Assembly (NCBI GenBank): GCA_904420025.1
Contig: CAJFTW010000014.1
Span: forward strand, 1-47,628
Direction: 5' to 3'
DNA length: 47,628 bases
Origin: Candidatus Pseudolachnospira avium
GTDB lineage: Bacteria; Bacillota; Clostridia; Lachnospirales; Lachnospiraceae
Part shown: piece by piece, positions 22,997 to 32,403 of the stretch
How the letters are laid out: every line of letters begins with the position of its first letter
Position numbering within the stretch: the stretch's first letter is position 1
Position numbers and translations under genes: made by a program
The notes under the pieces: generated by a model
Databases searched by the model: none
Seen by the model: the letters and a program-made list of their open reading frames with translations, nothing else
What the model was told of the DNA's origin: nothing

Positions 22997-24439
22997 ATGG
23001 CAGACACCAGACAAGAGCAGCAGGATTTGAAAACCACCCGGATGATGGAGGAGCCCATTGCCAAGATCATCCCTAAGATGGCGGTTCCCACCATTGTCTC
23101 TTTTTTGATCACGTCCATCTACAACCTGGCGGACACCTATTTTGTCAGCTCCCTGGGAACCAACGCCACGGCGGCGGTGAGCGTCAATGCCTCTCTGGAC
23201 CAGATTATTATGATGGCCGGCTCTATGCTGGCCGTGGGTGCCAACAGCTATATAGCCCGTCTTTTGGGGGCCGGGAAAAAGGATAAGGCCAGCCGGGTGC
23301 TGTCCACCGCTTTTTTCATTGCCTTTGGCCTGGGCCTGGTGGTGCTGATTCTGGGCGTCAGCTTTATGCATCCGCTGGTGCGGCTGCTGGGGGCTACGGA
23401 TACCTGTGAGCAGTATTCCATTGATTACGCCACGTATGTGCTGCTGGCGGCTCCTTTTATGGCGGCCAGCTTCGTGATGAACCAGTGCCTCCGGGCGGAG
23501 GGCAGCGCCCTGCTCTCCATGATCGGCATGGGATTTGGCGGTGTACTCAACTGTATTTTGGATCCCATCTTTATCTTTGACTGGGGCCTGGGCATGGGGG
23601 TGGCAGGCGCCTCCCTGGCTACAGCCCTCTCCAAGCTGGTCAGTTTTTCCATTTTGATCTTCCCGTACCTGACCCGCCGCAGTGTGCTGCGCATTTCCCT
23701 GAAGCGGTTCCAGGCCAACCGGGAAAATATTTATCAGATTGTCAGCGTCGGTTCCTCGTCCATGTTCCGCTCCGGCCTTTCGGTGGTCTCCGCCATTGTG
23801 CTCAACAACATTGCGGGCAACATTTCGGACGCGGTGCTGGCCGGCATTGGTGTTTCCACCAAGATTATGATGTTCCCCTTCAGCGTGATCCTGGGCTTTG
23901 GCGCCGGCTTCCAGCCGGTGGCGGGCTACAACTGGGGGGCCAAGCGGTTTGACCGGGTGCGGGAGAGCTATCGGTTTGCCAGCTGGGCAGCCTTGATCGG
24001 GGCTTCGGCCATGGGATTGCTTATGGGGGTGTTTGCTCCCCAGGTCATTCGTATGTTTTCTGAGTCGGATCTGGAGGTACAGTCCATCGGCGCCCTCTGT
24101 ATCCGGCTCCAGTGCCTGGCCCTGCCCATCCACGGCTGGGTGGCGGTGGTGAACATGTTCTGCGCCGGCCTGGGGTATGTCAAGGGGGCCCTGGTGCTGT
24201 CCACCGCCCGGCAGGGCAGCTGCTTCCTGCCCATTGTGCTGCCCATGGCCCTGCTCTGGGGCTCCACCGGCGTGGCGTCGGTGCAGGCGGTGGCGGATGT
24301 GCTGACCCTGGCCCTGGCCCTGCCTATTATCCGCCGGGTGCTGCGGATGGTGCGGAAAAAGGAGGAAGAATACGCCTGGGAGATGCAGGGGATGCCGGCA
24401 GGGCAGCCGGTGCCGGAGCGGCAGGCAGGAGGGAAGTGA
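22997..24439 (+). CDS. MATE-family multidrug efflux transporter
   Basis: A 480-residue protein with 12 membrane helices in two similar halves. PKMAVPTIVSFLITSIYNLADTYFV is the typical start of the first MATE half (given here as PKMAVPTIVS and SIYNLADTYFV), and the QPVAGYNWGAK motif begins the loop between halves. It would export cationic drugs or metabolites with Na+ or H+. AAGGAGG lies about 10 bases before ATG. One base separates it from the marR gene, and a large palindromic operator controls both. Confidence 0.95.
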   Translation: MADTRQEQQDLKTTRMMEEPIAKIIPKMAVPTIVSFLITSIYNLADTYFVSSLGTNATAAVSVNASLDQIIMMAGSMLAVGANSYIARLLGAGKKDKASRVLSTAFFIAFGLGLVVLILGVSFMHPLVRLLGATDTCEQYSIDYATYVLLAAPFMAASFVMNQCLRAEGSALLSMIGMGFGGVLNCILDPIFIFDWGLGMGVAGASLATALSKLVSFSILIFPYLTRRSVLRISLKRFQANRENIYQIVSVGSSSMFRSGLSVVSAIVLNNIAGNISDAVLAGIGVSTKIMMFPFSVILGFGAGFQPVAGYNWGAKRFDRVRESYRFASWAALIGASAMGLLMGVFAPQVIRMFSESDLEVQSIGALCIRLQCLALPIHGWVAVVNMFCAGLGYVKGALVLSTARQGSCFLPIVLPMALLWGSTGVASVQAVADVLTLALALPIIRRVLRMVRKKEEEYAWEMQGMPAGQPVPERQAGGK

Positions 24440-24440
24440 C

Positions 24441-24914
24441 ATGGCAGATCAGGTATTGTCCAGCCTGCTGCGCATCAACCGGCAGCGGATGCGGCTGTTT
24501 AAGCGGGCGCTGGCCCCCTACGGCTATGTGGGGGTTATGCACCTGATCCTCTTTCATATCCGGCGGAACCCAGGGGCCAGCCAGGAGGAGATTGCCGGCC
24601 ATTTCTCATTAGATAAGACCAGTGTGGCCCGGGACGCCCGGAGGCTGGAGGAGATGGGCCATATCCGGCGGCAGCCGGACCCGGACAACCGGCGGCAGTA
24701 CCAGCTGTACCTGACGGAGGCCGGCGAGGCCATGCTGCCGGTCCTGGACGGCCTGCACGATGATTTTGCGGCCCGGATTTCCGCCGGCATCTCCCGGGAG
24801 GACTGGAAAACCCTGACCCGGCTGCTGCAGCGGGTGGAGGACAACTGTTTTGCGGAGGAGCCGGAAAAAGAGCATGCCTGTGGGAATGATTCGCTGAAAA
24901 AAGAGAAAGAATAG
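24441..24914 (+). CDS. MarR-family regulator of the MATE operon
   Basis: A 157-residue winged-helix protein: EEIAGHFSLDKTSVARDARR is the recognition region and PDPDNRRQYQLYLT is the wing with the conserved D-x-R. The C-terminal 25 residues are acidic and Lys-rich and variable. CAGGAGGGA precedes the ATG. Being cotranscribed with the efflux gene and next to an operator of MarR type, it is the likely repressor of this operon. Confidence 0.93.
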   Translation: MADQVLSSLLRINRQRMRLFKRALAPYGYVGVMHLILFHIRRNPGASQEEIAGHFSLDKTSVARDARRLEEMGHIRRQPDPDNRRQYQLYLTEAGEAMLPVLDGLHDDFAARISAGISREDWKTLTRLLQRVEDNCFAEEPEKEHACGNDSLKKEKE

Positions 24915-24947
24915 AAGGGAGGAAGGAGCTACAGAGAGGAGTTTTCC

Positions 24948-26228
24948 ATGGGTAAATTTTCCATAGCCGGGGCGGACGCCCTGGAAATTTTGGACAGCAG
25001 AGGCAATCCCACCGTAAAAGCAAGGGTGGTTTTGGAGGGAGGCGCCGCGGGGGAAGCCGCGGTGCCTTCCGGCGCTTCCACGGGAATCCATGAGGCCCGG
25101 GAGCTGCGGGATGGGGAGTTGTCCCGCTTTGGGGGAAAGGGCGTCCGCCGGGCGGTGGAACATGTCCGCACGGTGCTGGCGGAGGCAGTGAAGGGGCTGG
25201 ATGCCCGGGAGCAGGGAGCGGTGGACGAGGCGCTGGAGGCAGCGGATGGCACGGAAGCGCTGGAGCGGCTGGGCGCCAACGCAGTATTGGCAGTTTCCAT
25301 GGCAGCCGCCCGGGCGGCTGCGGCCCAGGCATCCCTTCCCCTGTATCGGTTTTTGGGCGGCCCGGAGGCCCGGCAGCTGCCGGTTCCTCTGATGAACATT
25401 GTCAACGGCGGCGCCCACGCGGCCAACAACCTGGATATTCAGGAGTTTATGATCCTGCCCCACGGGGCGCCCTCCTTTGGGGAGGGGCTTCGGTGGTGCT
25501 GTGAGATTTACCACACCCTGGGGCGCACGCTCCGGGAACGGGGCCTGGCCGTTGGGGTGGGGGATGAAGGGGGCTATGCCCCGGACCTGGACTCGGACCG
25601 GCAGGCCCTGGAGCGGATCCTGGAGGCGGTGGAAGCCGCCGGATATGTGCCGGGAAAGCAGGTCTCCCTGGCCCTGGACGCAGCGGTGAGCCAGTGGTAT
25701 CTGGGGGAAGGGCGGTACCGGACGCCAAAGGGCGGACGGGAATACACCTTCCGGCAGCTGGCGGACTGGTGGGAGGAGCTGGCCGGGGCGTACCCGCTGC
25801 TTTCCCTGGAGGATGGCATGGGGGAGGATGACTGGGAGGGATGGCGGTATCTGACGAAGCGCCTGGGAAGCCGCCTGCAGCTGGTGGGGGATGACCTATT
25901 TGTAACCAGCCCCGTCCGGCTGCAGCGGGGCATGGAGGAAGCCGCCGCCAACGCCGTCTTGATCAAGCCCAACCAAATCGGCACCCTGAGCCGTGCCCGG
26001 CAGGCGGTGGAGCTGGCCCAGAATACCGGCTGGAATGCGGTGCTGTCCCACCGCAGCGGGGAGACGGAGGATGCCACGTTGGCAGACCTGGCGGTAGCCT
26101 GGAGCTGCGGCCAGCTGAAGGCCGGGGCCCCCTGCCGGGGCGAGCGGACCGCTAAGTACAACCGGCTGCTGGAGATCCAGCGGAAGCTGGGAGAGCAGGC
26201 CGCCTACACCAGGATCCGGAATGGCTGA
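24948..26228 (+). CDS. eno: enolase (phosphopyruvate hydratase)
   Basis: A 426-residue enolase, converting 2-phosphoglycerate to phosphoenolpyruvate in glycolysis. Signatures present: GASTG loop, NGGAHA, catalytic Glu in GDEGG, Mg ligands in ALDAAVSQ, LEDGM and GDDLF, catalytic Lys in LIKPNQIGT, SHRSGETED and GAPCRGERTAKYN. Several normally fixed positions differ (ALDAAVSQWY for the usual ALDCAASEFY, NGGAHA for NGGSHA), so it is a diverged copy and possibly not the only enolase of the genome. AGAGGAG precedes the ATG. It sits 33 bases after the marR gene and its 3' end overlaps the convergent phospholipase-D-type gene by 25 bases. Confidence 0.95.
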   Translation: MGKFSIAGADALEILDSRGNPTVKARVVLEGGAAGEAAVPSGASTGIHEARELRDGELSRFGGKGVRRAVEHVRTVLAEAVKGLDAREQGAVDEALEAADGTEALERLGANAVLAVSMAAARAAAAQASLPLYRFLGGPEARQLPVPLMNIVNGGAHAANNLDIQEFMILPHGAPSFGEGLRWCCEIYHTLGRTLRERGLAVGVGDEGGYAPDLDSDRQALERILEAVEAAGYVPGKQVSLALDAAVSQWYLGEGRYRTPKGGREYTFRQLADWWEELAGAYPLLSLEDGMGEDDWEGWRYLTKRLGSRLQLVGDDLFVTSPVRLQRGMEEAAANAVLIKPNQIGTLSRARQAVELAQNTGWNAVLSHRSGETEDATLADLAVAWSCGQLKAGAPCRGERTAKYNRLLEIQRKLGEQAAYTRIRNG

Positions 26229-27799
26229 AGCACTGCGCCCAGCAGCCGCCAGAGCAGCTCCTTGCCAAAGCCGGCTTCCTCCAGCGTCAGGTGCCCGGGT
26301 TTCTGGTAGCTGCCGTCTGCGGTGACCAGCCAGGCGTCATCCATCATGGAAGTTAGGTGGCCCTCCAGCTGCCGGCCCAGTTCCACGCTGTCCACTGCCA
26401 CCATCAGCTCCGTGTCCACGTAGGTGCTCCGCAGATCCAGGTTGTAGGAGCCGATGATGCTGAGGCGGCTGTCAATAAGAATAGACTTGCCGTGGGAGGA
26501 GGTGCCGCCGGCGTACTCATAGACGGTGACGCCGGTGTCCCAAATCCCGCCCCGGCGCCAGGTGTAATCGGAGGAGGCCACCACATTGTCCCCGTTTTCC
26601 CGGGCGTTGAGCAGCAGCCGGCAGTCCAGGCCGCTCTGGGCCAGACGCCGGAGCCCGTCCAGCATCTCCTGGGAGCAGACCGCATAGGGGGTCTGGAAGA
26701 TGACCCGCTCCTGGGCGCTCTCCATCAGCTGCTGCAGCTGGAACCAGACCACCGGGGCCTTGCCCCCAATGCCGGTATCCCCGGAGATCAGGGTGACCCG
26801 GTTAGTGGGGACAGTGGCATCCATCCAGTGATTGTCCGCGGCAAACAGCTCCGGCCGGGATGCCCGTAGGGAGGCACCGTGCTCCTCCAGCCGCTGCCGT
26901 TCCTGCTGGTTTTCCTCCTCCCGGCCCCGGGCGGGAAAGGCGGTGCAGGCTTCGCTGCTCCAGATCCTCTCAAAATAGCCGGTGACCTGGTGGAGGGAGC
27001 TGCCGGAGGAGGCCGCCTGGCCGTGGGCGGTGTTGTAGATCAGCACTTCCCGGTCCAGGCTTTTGCCCTCGGTGGGATAGTCCCCCAGAAAATAGTCAAA
27101 GGTGTTGCGGCCGCCCAGAATGTAGGCCATGTCGTCCGCCACTACATACTTGTCGTGCATCCGGCCGTGCCAGGTCCAGGGCAGCAGCAGGTTGGGCCGG
27201 TTGTAGAGGCGGATTTCAATGTTGGGGTGGGAGGCCAGCAGGTCAAAGGGCTGCTTTCCCTCCATCCGGAGCCGGCCGCTGATGCCGTCCACCAGAATCC
27301 GCACGGAAACGCCCCGGTCCGCCGCCTCCAAAATAACGGCGGCCAGGTCGTCCATGCTGTTTCCCGGGCGCAGGTCAAAGGTGGTGAGGATCAGGGATTC
27401 CTGCGCCTGGGAGATCAGGCGGATCCTCTCGTCCAGGGCGGACTCCCCGGTCTCCAGAATGGCGGCCCGGTCCACCGATTCCTGGTCCCCGTAGAAGGTA
27501 TCGGCGGAAAACTGGCGCTCCGTAAAGGGGTTCAGGTCCGGGTGGGCCCAGAAGGGCAGGCACATGCCCACCAGCAGGTAGGCGAACAGGAGCAGCACTC
27601 CCAGCAGGACGCCCTTGCGCCAGGTCCAAAAAGGGCGGGCCTGGTCAGCCTTTTTTCTGGCGGAGGTGGATTGCCCCCTTGCCCGGGCAGCCCTTCCCCG
27701 GGTGTGGGGGCTGGTTTTGCCTTTGCCGGATCCCTTGCCCGGGCCGGCACTTTTTTTGGTTGTCGTTTTCTTCTGACCGTTTTTGGTGTCTGCCGCCAT
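26204..27799 (-). CDS. phospholipase D-family protein, cardiolipin synthase-like
   Basis: A 531-residue protein with two HKD motifs: HGRMHDKYVVADD in the first half and SSHGKSILIDS followed by IGSYNLDLRS in the second, so both catalytic halves are present. The first 55 residues are Lys/Arg/Ser/Gly-rich with no fold, followed by one membrane helix (LLGVLLLFAYLLVGMCL). This anchors the enzyme facing phospholipid; it probably makes cardiolipin or a related lipid, though some members are phosphatidyl transferases of other kinds. AAGGAG precedes ATG. No terminator separates it from the convergent enolase gene, whose end it overlaps. Confidence 0.9.
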   Translation of the reverse strand: MAADTKNGQKKTTTKKSAGPGKGSGKGKTSPHTRGRAARARGQSTSARKKADQARPFWTWRKGVLLGVLLLFAYLLVGMCLPFWAHPDLNPFTERQFSADTFYGDQESVDRAAILETGESALDERIRLISQAQESLILTTFDLRPGNSMDDLAAVILEAADRGVSVRILVDGISGRLRMEGKQPFDLLASHPNIEIRLYNRPNLLLPWTWHGRMHDKYVVADDMAYILGGRNTFDYFLGDYPTEGKSLDREVLIYNTAHGQAASSGSSLHQVTGYFERIWSSEACTAFPARGREEENQQERQRLEEHGASLRASRPELFAADNHWMDATVPTNRVTLISGDTGIGGKAPVVWFQLQQLMESAQERVIFQTPYAVCSQEMLDGLRRLAQSGLDCRLLLNARENGDNVVASSDYTWRRGGIWDTGVTVYEYAGGTSSHGKSILIDSRLSIIGSYNLDLRSTYVDTELMVAVDSVELGRQLEGHLTSMMDDAWLVTADGSYQKPGHLTLEEAGFGKELLWRLLGAVLQPFRILV

Positions 27800-27887
27800 A
27801 AAAACTCCTTCCGTCCGAAGACTTGTCCTTGGTTTCTGCGGCCCATTCTATCATAAAGAAAAGAAAAAAGCCACAGCTGGGAGAAAA

Positions 27888-27916
27888 TTGACAAGGGAGC
27901 AGGAATCCGCTATGCT
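27888..27916 (+). promoter_or_regulatory. promoter of the two-component operon
   Basis: Consensus TTGACA (27888-27893), 17 bases, TATGCT (27911-27916). It leaves a leader of about 95 bases before the response regulator, in which no operator or structure stands out. Confidence 0.75.
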
Positions 27917-28019
27917 GGAGAAGGGGAAAAGCGCGGGGCGGTGGCTTCGTTACAAGTCGGATACATTTGGGGGATACCATGAAATACAACGAGTGAAATG
28001 AGAAAACGGGGGGATTGCC

Positions 28020-28670
28020 ATGTTGGAGATACTGATTGTGGAGGATGAGAAGGCCATCCGGGAGCTTTTGGTGATGAACCTGACCCGGGCGGGGTACCAC
28101 TGCACGGAGGCGGCGGACGGGATGACGGCGGCCAACCTGCTGGAGCGCCACACCTACGACCTGGCACTGTTGGACATTATGCTGCCCAAGATCAACGGGT
28201 ACGAGCTGTTGGAGTATATCCGGCCGCTGCACATTCCGGTGATCTTCCTCACCGCCAAAAACACGGTGGACGACCGGGTGAAGGGCCTGCTGGCCGGGGC
28301 GGAGGACTACCTGGTGAAGCCCTTTGCCATGGCGGAGCTGCTGGCCCGGATGGAGGTGGTGCTCCGGCGTTTCCACAAGGTGGACTCCCACCTGCAGTAT
28401 GACGAGTACCAGATTGACCTGGATTCCCGCCGGGTCCTGGGGCCCCAGGGGGAGGTGGCCCTGACACCCAAGGAGCTGGACCTCTTTGTGCTCCTGGTGC
28501 GGAACCGGGGCGTGGCCCTGTTCCGGAGCCGGATCTTCCAGATTGTCTGGGACACTGAGTGGGAGGGGGACAGCCGGACCCTGGACCTGCACATCCAGCG
28601 CCTCCGGAAAAAGCTGCAGCTGGGGGACCGGCTGAAGACGGTGTACCGGGTGGGCTACCGCCTGGACTGA
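28020..28670 (+). CDS. OmpR/PhoB-family response regulator
   Basis: A 216-residue response regulator. The receiver has acidic pocket E8-D9, phosphoacceptor D52 in LALLDIMLP, Thr in FLTAKN and Lys in YLVKPF. The C-terminal winged helix shows LTPKELDLFVLLVRNRG and RTLDLHIQRLRKKL, the OmpR pattern. It is the first gene of an operon with a sensor kinase and three paralogous envelope proteins, so it is expected to regulate at least those. It is not obviously PhoP, and phosphate genes are elsewhere in the window. Confidence 0.96.
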   Translation: MLEILIVEDEKAIRELLVMNLTRAGYHCTEAADGMTAANLLERHTYDLALLDIMLPKINGYELLEYIRPLHIPVIFLTAKNTVDDRVKGLLAGAEDYLVKPFAMAELLARMEVVLRRFHKVDSHLQYDEYQIDLDSRRVLGPQGEVALTPKELDLFVLLVRNRGVALFRSRIFQIVWDTEWEGDSRTLDLHIQRLRKKLQLGDRLKTVYRVGYRLD

Positions 28671-28730
28671 CAAGGCGGGGGACAAACGCCCGGAAAGCAG
28701 CGGGACAAGGCGCCCGCCGGGGAGGGAAAG

Positions 28731-30170
28731 GTGAAATTTCGTGTCAAAATTCTGTTGATCAACCTGGTGCTGCTGGCAGCAGCCTTTGCCATCAGCGGTA
28801 CGCTGCTGATGAACCAGAGCTATCAGTCCCGGCTGAACCGGGAGGTGACGGTGGCCATGGATGAAAACCAGATGATCCAGGCTTCCATTGAGTCTGAGGT
28901 CATCAACCGGATCCTACGGGATGAGTTTTCCGGCACGCCGGAGGACTGGGCGGCCATCGGCCAGAACGTGCGGGACATGCTCAGCGGCACCGGCGCCTGG
29001 TTCCAGATCCTGGACGGGGAGCGGCAGCTGCTCTACGGGGAGGAGGCACCCTCCCAGGAGCCGGAGTGGCTGCAGCCATTGACGGAAAATCTGGAGGAGG
29101 GAAAGAAGCAGTATCTGATTTATCCGGAGGGGGAGCGGCGGCTGGCGGCGGCCTCCGGCATGATCAGCCTGGATGGGAACCGCTACTATGTGGTGAACCA
29201 GAAAGATATTACGGATGTTTTTGCGGAACGGGATCAGCAGATTACCTATTACCAGCTGATGACCCTGATGGCCCTGGCTGCCTGCGGGGTACTGATCTAT
29301 CTGCTTTCCGGGTGGCTAATGCGCCCTATTGTGCGGCTCAATGCCACTACGGAGCGGATTGCCGGGGGCAGCTACGGCAGCCGGGTGCGGGTGCGGACCC
29401 AGGATGAGATCGGCCAGCTGGGCCGGAACTTTAACCAGATGGCTGACACGGTGCAGGCACACATGCGGGAGCTGGAGGAGGAAAACCGGCGGAAGGAGGA
29501 CTTTGTGGCCAACTTCACCCACGAGCTGAAGACGCCCCTGACTTCTGTCATCGGCTATGCGGAGATGCTCTCCTCCCAGTCTGTTACCGAGGAGGAGCGG
29601 GCGGTGGCGGCCAATTATATTTTTAAGGAAGGGCTCCGGCTGGAGGCCATGTCCATGAAGCTGTTTGACCTGATCCTGCTGAATCAGGAAGAGCTGGACC
29701 TGCGGCCGGTGTACGTGCCGGACCTGATGGACTCTATCCGGGAGAGTGCGGAACCTCTGCTCCAAGGGGATGGCAAGGCACTGCAGGTGGAGCCGGTGGA
29801 GGCAGTGATCCAGGGGGACGGCACCCTGCTGAAAACCGTGTTCATCAATATGCTGGACAATGCCCGCAAGGCCTCCCCGGAGGGGGCAGCGATCCGGCTG
29901 GCCGGGGAGGCGGCGGGGGACCAGGTGGTGCTGCGGGTCATTGACTACGGCCACGGGATCCCTCCGGAGGACGTGGACAAGATCACCGAGGCCTTCTACA
30001 TGGTGGATAAGTCCCGCTCCCGGGAAGCGGGAGGCGCCGGGCTGGGCCTTTCCCTGGCCTCCCGGATCCTGGAAAAGCACGGTGCCCGGCTGGAGGTGGC
30101 CAGCCAGCTGGGCAAGGGGACCGTGATGAGCGTGTATTTTCAGAGGATGACGGATGATGGGGAAGCGTAG
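28731..30170 (+). CDS. membrane sensor histidine kinase
   Basis: A 479-residue kinase starting at GTG after GGGAGGG. One membrane helix at about 5-26, an extracytoplasmic sensor of about 145 residues, a second helix at about 172-194, a HAMP linker (MRPIVRLNATTERIAGG), the H-box FTHELKTPLTS with phosphorylated H264, and an ATPase domain with N-box LDNARKAS, G1 box DYGHGIPPED and G2 box GGAGLGLSLAS. It pairs with the regulator 60 bases upstream. The sensed signal is unknown. Its 3' end overlaps the next gene by 17 bases. Confidence 0.96.
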   Translation: MKFRVKILLINLVLLAAAFAISGTLLMNQSYQSRLNREVTVAMDENQMIQASIESEVINRILRDEFSGTPEDWAAIGQNVRDMLSGTGAWFQILDGERQLLYGEEAPSQEPEWLQPLTENLEEGKKQYLIYPEGERRLAAASGMISLDGNRYYVVNQKDITDVFAERDQQITYYQLMTLMALAACGVLIYLLSGWLMRPIVRLNATTERIAGGSYGSRVRVRTQDEIGQLGRNFNQMADTVQAHMRELEEENRRKEDFVANFTHELKTPLTSVIGYAEMLSSQSVTEEERAVAANYIFKEGLRLEAMSMKLFDLILLNQEELDLRPVYVPDLMDSIRESAEPLLQGDGKALQVEPVEAVIQGDGTLLKTVFINMLDNARKASPEGAAIRLAGEAAGDQVVLRVIDYGHGIPPEDVDKITEAFYMVDKSRSREAGGAGLGLSLASRILEKHGARLEVASQLGKGTVMSVYFQRMTDDGEA

Positions 30171-31113
30171 TCGAGGAGAGCGGCGGGGAACAGGGAAGAA
30201 AAACAAAACGAGACCGGGCCGGCGAAGTGTTTGGTATGCGCTGGCCGCCTGTGCGGCCGTGCTGGCGGTGGTTTTGCCTGGCCCGCTGCTGCGGCTCCAC
30301 GGAGACCGGTGGGTGGGGCAGGTGCAGGAGGCGGATACCGCCTACTACAGCCGGCAGCTGGAATCCTACACTGGGGAGCTGGACCTGTACCGGAAACTGC
30401 TGCTGCTGAGCGGCCGGTGGGAGGCGGAGCGGACGCTGGTGGACCAGGGGAATCCGTGGCCGGAATGGTCGGCGGAAACGGTGGAGACGGACGCTGCAGG
30501 GGGGCAGCAGGAGGGCCTGCCGGAGTCGGAAGCCTGGCGGGAGGCCTGGGGGCCCCGCCGGGATACTGCTGTATTGGCGGAGGACCGTTTGCGGATGGTC
30601 CTGTATGAGTATGGCATAACGCTGGTGGTGGACCAGCAGGACAGCTGGCTGGCGGAATACCGGCTGGAGGACAGCCGTTTCCAGAAGTACGAGTTTTCTT
30701 ATTATGTCTACCAATGCTTCGTGACGCTGGTGCCGGAGGGCACGGGAACGGTGGGGGAGGGGATTGTGGAGGAAATCTGCCTGCTGCTGGACGCGGAGAC
30801 GGGCATGATCCTGGAGCTGGACTGGGGCCCCCAGGGGGCCGGCCTGCTGCGGGAGATGATGCCGGACCGAATGTCGGATGGGGGGCTGCTCCTGGCGTTG
30901 ATGTCTGTGAATGAGGGCGGGTACCAGAACGATGCTGTGATGAATCAGCCGGACACCGCCTACTGGATCCCCCTGCACCCGGAGGAAAGCCTTGCGGTGC
31001 AAAACCGCTGGGTCAGCCCTCAGGCGGAGAACCCGGGGGAGTATTACGCCTGGGTGTACCAGGTGGATGCGGATGGCGCCCGGTTCTACGCGGGGCTTCC
31101 CTGGACAGGGTGA
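30154..31113 (+). CDS. envelope-anchored protein of unknown family, paralogue 1 of 3
   Basis: A 319-residue protein starting ATGATG inside the end of the kinase gene. A very basic N-terminus of about 25 residues is followed by one hydrophobic segment containing LAAC, which could be a membrane anchor or a lipobox. The rest is predicted outside the cell. A conserved block, VQEADTAYYSRQLESYTGEL then DLYRKLLLLSGRWEAE, is shared almost word for word with the next two genes; beyond it the three diverge. I recognise no known domain. Cotranslation with a sensor kinase suggests it modulates or is an output of that signalling pathway. Confidence 0.8.
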   Translation: MMGKRSRGERRGTGKKNKTRPGRRSVWYALAACAAVLAVVLPGPLLRLHGDRWVGQVQEADTAYYSRQLESYTGELDLYRKLLLLSGRWEAERTLVDQGNPWPEWSAETVETDAAGGQQEGLPESEAWREAWGPRRDTAVLAEDRLRMVLYEYGITLVVDQQDSWLAEYRLEDSRFQKYEFSYYVYQCFVTLVPEGTGTVGEGIVEEICLLLDAETGMILELDWGPQGAGLLREMMPDRMSDGGLLLALMSVNEGGYQNDAVMNQPDTAYWIPLHPEESLAVQNRWVSPQAENPGEYYAWVYQVDADGARFYAGLPWTG

Positions 31114-31246
31114 GGTTCCCGTGGAAGAGGGGATTCCCTGAATAAGCGGGGATTTTGGCTTTTTGGGCGGGATAGGTCATCGAGTATGAGGAATTTCCCA
31201 GGATGAGCGGGGCTTTCCCTGGAAGGGAAGAGAAAGTTCCCCTGGA

Positions 31247-32403
31247 ATGAGAGAGGAGGCAGGGCGGATGCGGAAGGAAAAGCGGAGGATGGGAATACAG
31301 CTGCTGGCCGGTGTGCTGGCCTTGGCCGCCCTGGCTGCCTGCCTTTTGCTGCCACAGACCCTGCTGCGGGCGGGGGCCCGGCAGCGCTTTGGGACCGTGC
31401 AGGAGGCGGACACCGCCTACTACAGCCGGGAGATGGCCTCCTACACCGGGGAGCTGGACCTGTACCGGAAGCTGCTGCTTTTCACCGGCGTCTGGGAGAG
31501 TGAGATGATCCTGGAGGCAGCGGGAACACTGCCCATGCTGACCGCGGAGGCGGAGGAGGCCCTATCCGGCCCGGATGAGCCGGCAGAGTGGCAGCAGCAG
31601 CTGCTGGCCATGTGCGGCCAGGGGCTGTCCTGGGGAAAGGACTGGGTGGAGCTGCTCCGGAGGGACGCCAGCGGAACAAACCGCTACTGGTCGGCCCATT
31701 GCAGTGCGCCGCCGGTCTTGAAGGTGTACCAATGCCGGGATACCAAGCTGGACAAGTACCGGTTCTGGCTGGCGGAGATCACCGCGTGGAGCGATGAGGG
31801 GCAGGAGGAAGAGAATTTCCAGTTTATTCTGCTGGACATGGAGAGCATGGAGGCGCTGGCCCTGCGGGAGCGGATTTACGAGGAACGGGAAATCTATTTT
31901 CCGGAACCCTCCACCGGCGCCTTCGGCTATTTTGGCCGTGAATGGTTTAGAGACAATCAGGAGCTGGAGAGGGCGGACTTTCTGCCGGTACCGGAACTTC
32001 TGCAGGCACAAGAAATCCGGCGGGTCTACGGCCAGTGGGTGCGGAAGCAGGAGGATACAGAGGAGGAAGTCTGGCTGGTGGAGCAGGTGGACGAGAAGGG
32101 AAGGCTTTATTTCCTGGCCATCCCGCCGGAACAGGATGATACCGGGGCGTGAGAGAGGAGGCAGGGCGGATGCGGAAGGAAAAACAGAAAATGGGAATCC
32201 AGCTGCTGGCCGCCGTGCTGGCCCTGGCGGCGCTGGCCGCCTGCCTTCTGCTGCCCCCGCTGATGCTCCAGACAGGGGCCCGGCAGCGCTTTGGGACCGT
32301 GCAGGAGGCGGATACCGCCTACTACAGCCGGGAGATGGCCTCCTACACCGGGGAGCTGGACCTGTACCGGAAGCTGCTGCTGCTCACCGGTGTCTGGGAG
32401 AGT
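31247..32403 (+). repeat. direct duplication covering the 5' ends of two paralogous genes
   Basis: About 250 bases at 31247-31505 recur at 32149-32407 with few changes, including the ribosome site GAGAGGAGG and the first 80 codons. The duplication starts just upstream of each gene, which marks tandem gene duplication. Similarity falls off sharply after that block. Confidence 0.75.
31268..32152 (+). CDS. envelope-anchored protein of unknown family, paralogue 2 of 3
   Basis: About 294 residues. The ATG at 31268 is eight bases from GAGAGGAGG; an ATG at 31247 lies before that site. The N-terminus is short and basic (MRKEKRRMG), then a hydrophobic segment LALAALAACLLLP with a possible lipobox LAAC. 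The shared block VQEADTAYYSREMASYTGEL plus DLYRKLLLFTGVWESE follows at about residues 40-75. A second block, KVYQCRDTKLDKYRFWLAEI, near residue 155, is also shared with paralogue 3 but is only weakly seen in paralogue 1. Acidic overall. The gap before it (31114-31267) contains degenerate short repeats. Confidence 0.8.
   Translation: MRKEKRRMGIQLLAGVLALAALAACLLLPQTLLRAGARQRFGTVQEADTAYYSREMASYTGELDLYRKLLLFTGVWESEMILEAAGTLPMLTAEAEEALSGPDEPAEWQQQLLAMCGQGLSWGKDWVELLRRDASGTNRYWSAHCSAPPVLKVYQCRDTKLDKYRFWLAEITAWSDEGQEEENFQFILLDMESMEALALRERIYEEREIYFPEPSTGAFGYFGREWFRDNQELERADFLPVPELLQAQEIRRVYGQWVRKQEDTEEEVWLVEQVDEKGRLYFLAIPPEQDDTGA

Noticed and set aside
22961-24442. 493-codon open frame on the minus strand opposite the MATE gene
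   Set aside because: Low-complexity His/Gln/Gly-rich composition typical of antisense frames; the MATE gene is certain.
27783-28001. 72-codon open frame before the response regulator
   Set aside because: It overlaps the start of the divergent gene and the promoter and has no ribosome site or conserved look.
28020-30170. PhoP-PhoR phosphate two-component system
   Set aside because: OmpR-type regulators are numerous, the linked genes are unknown envelope proteins, and no Pho box lies in this promoter.
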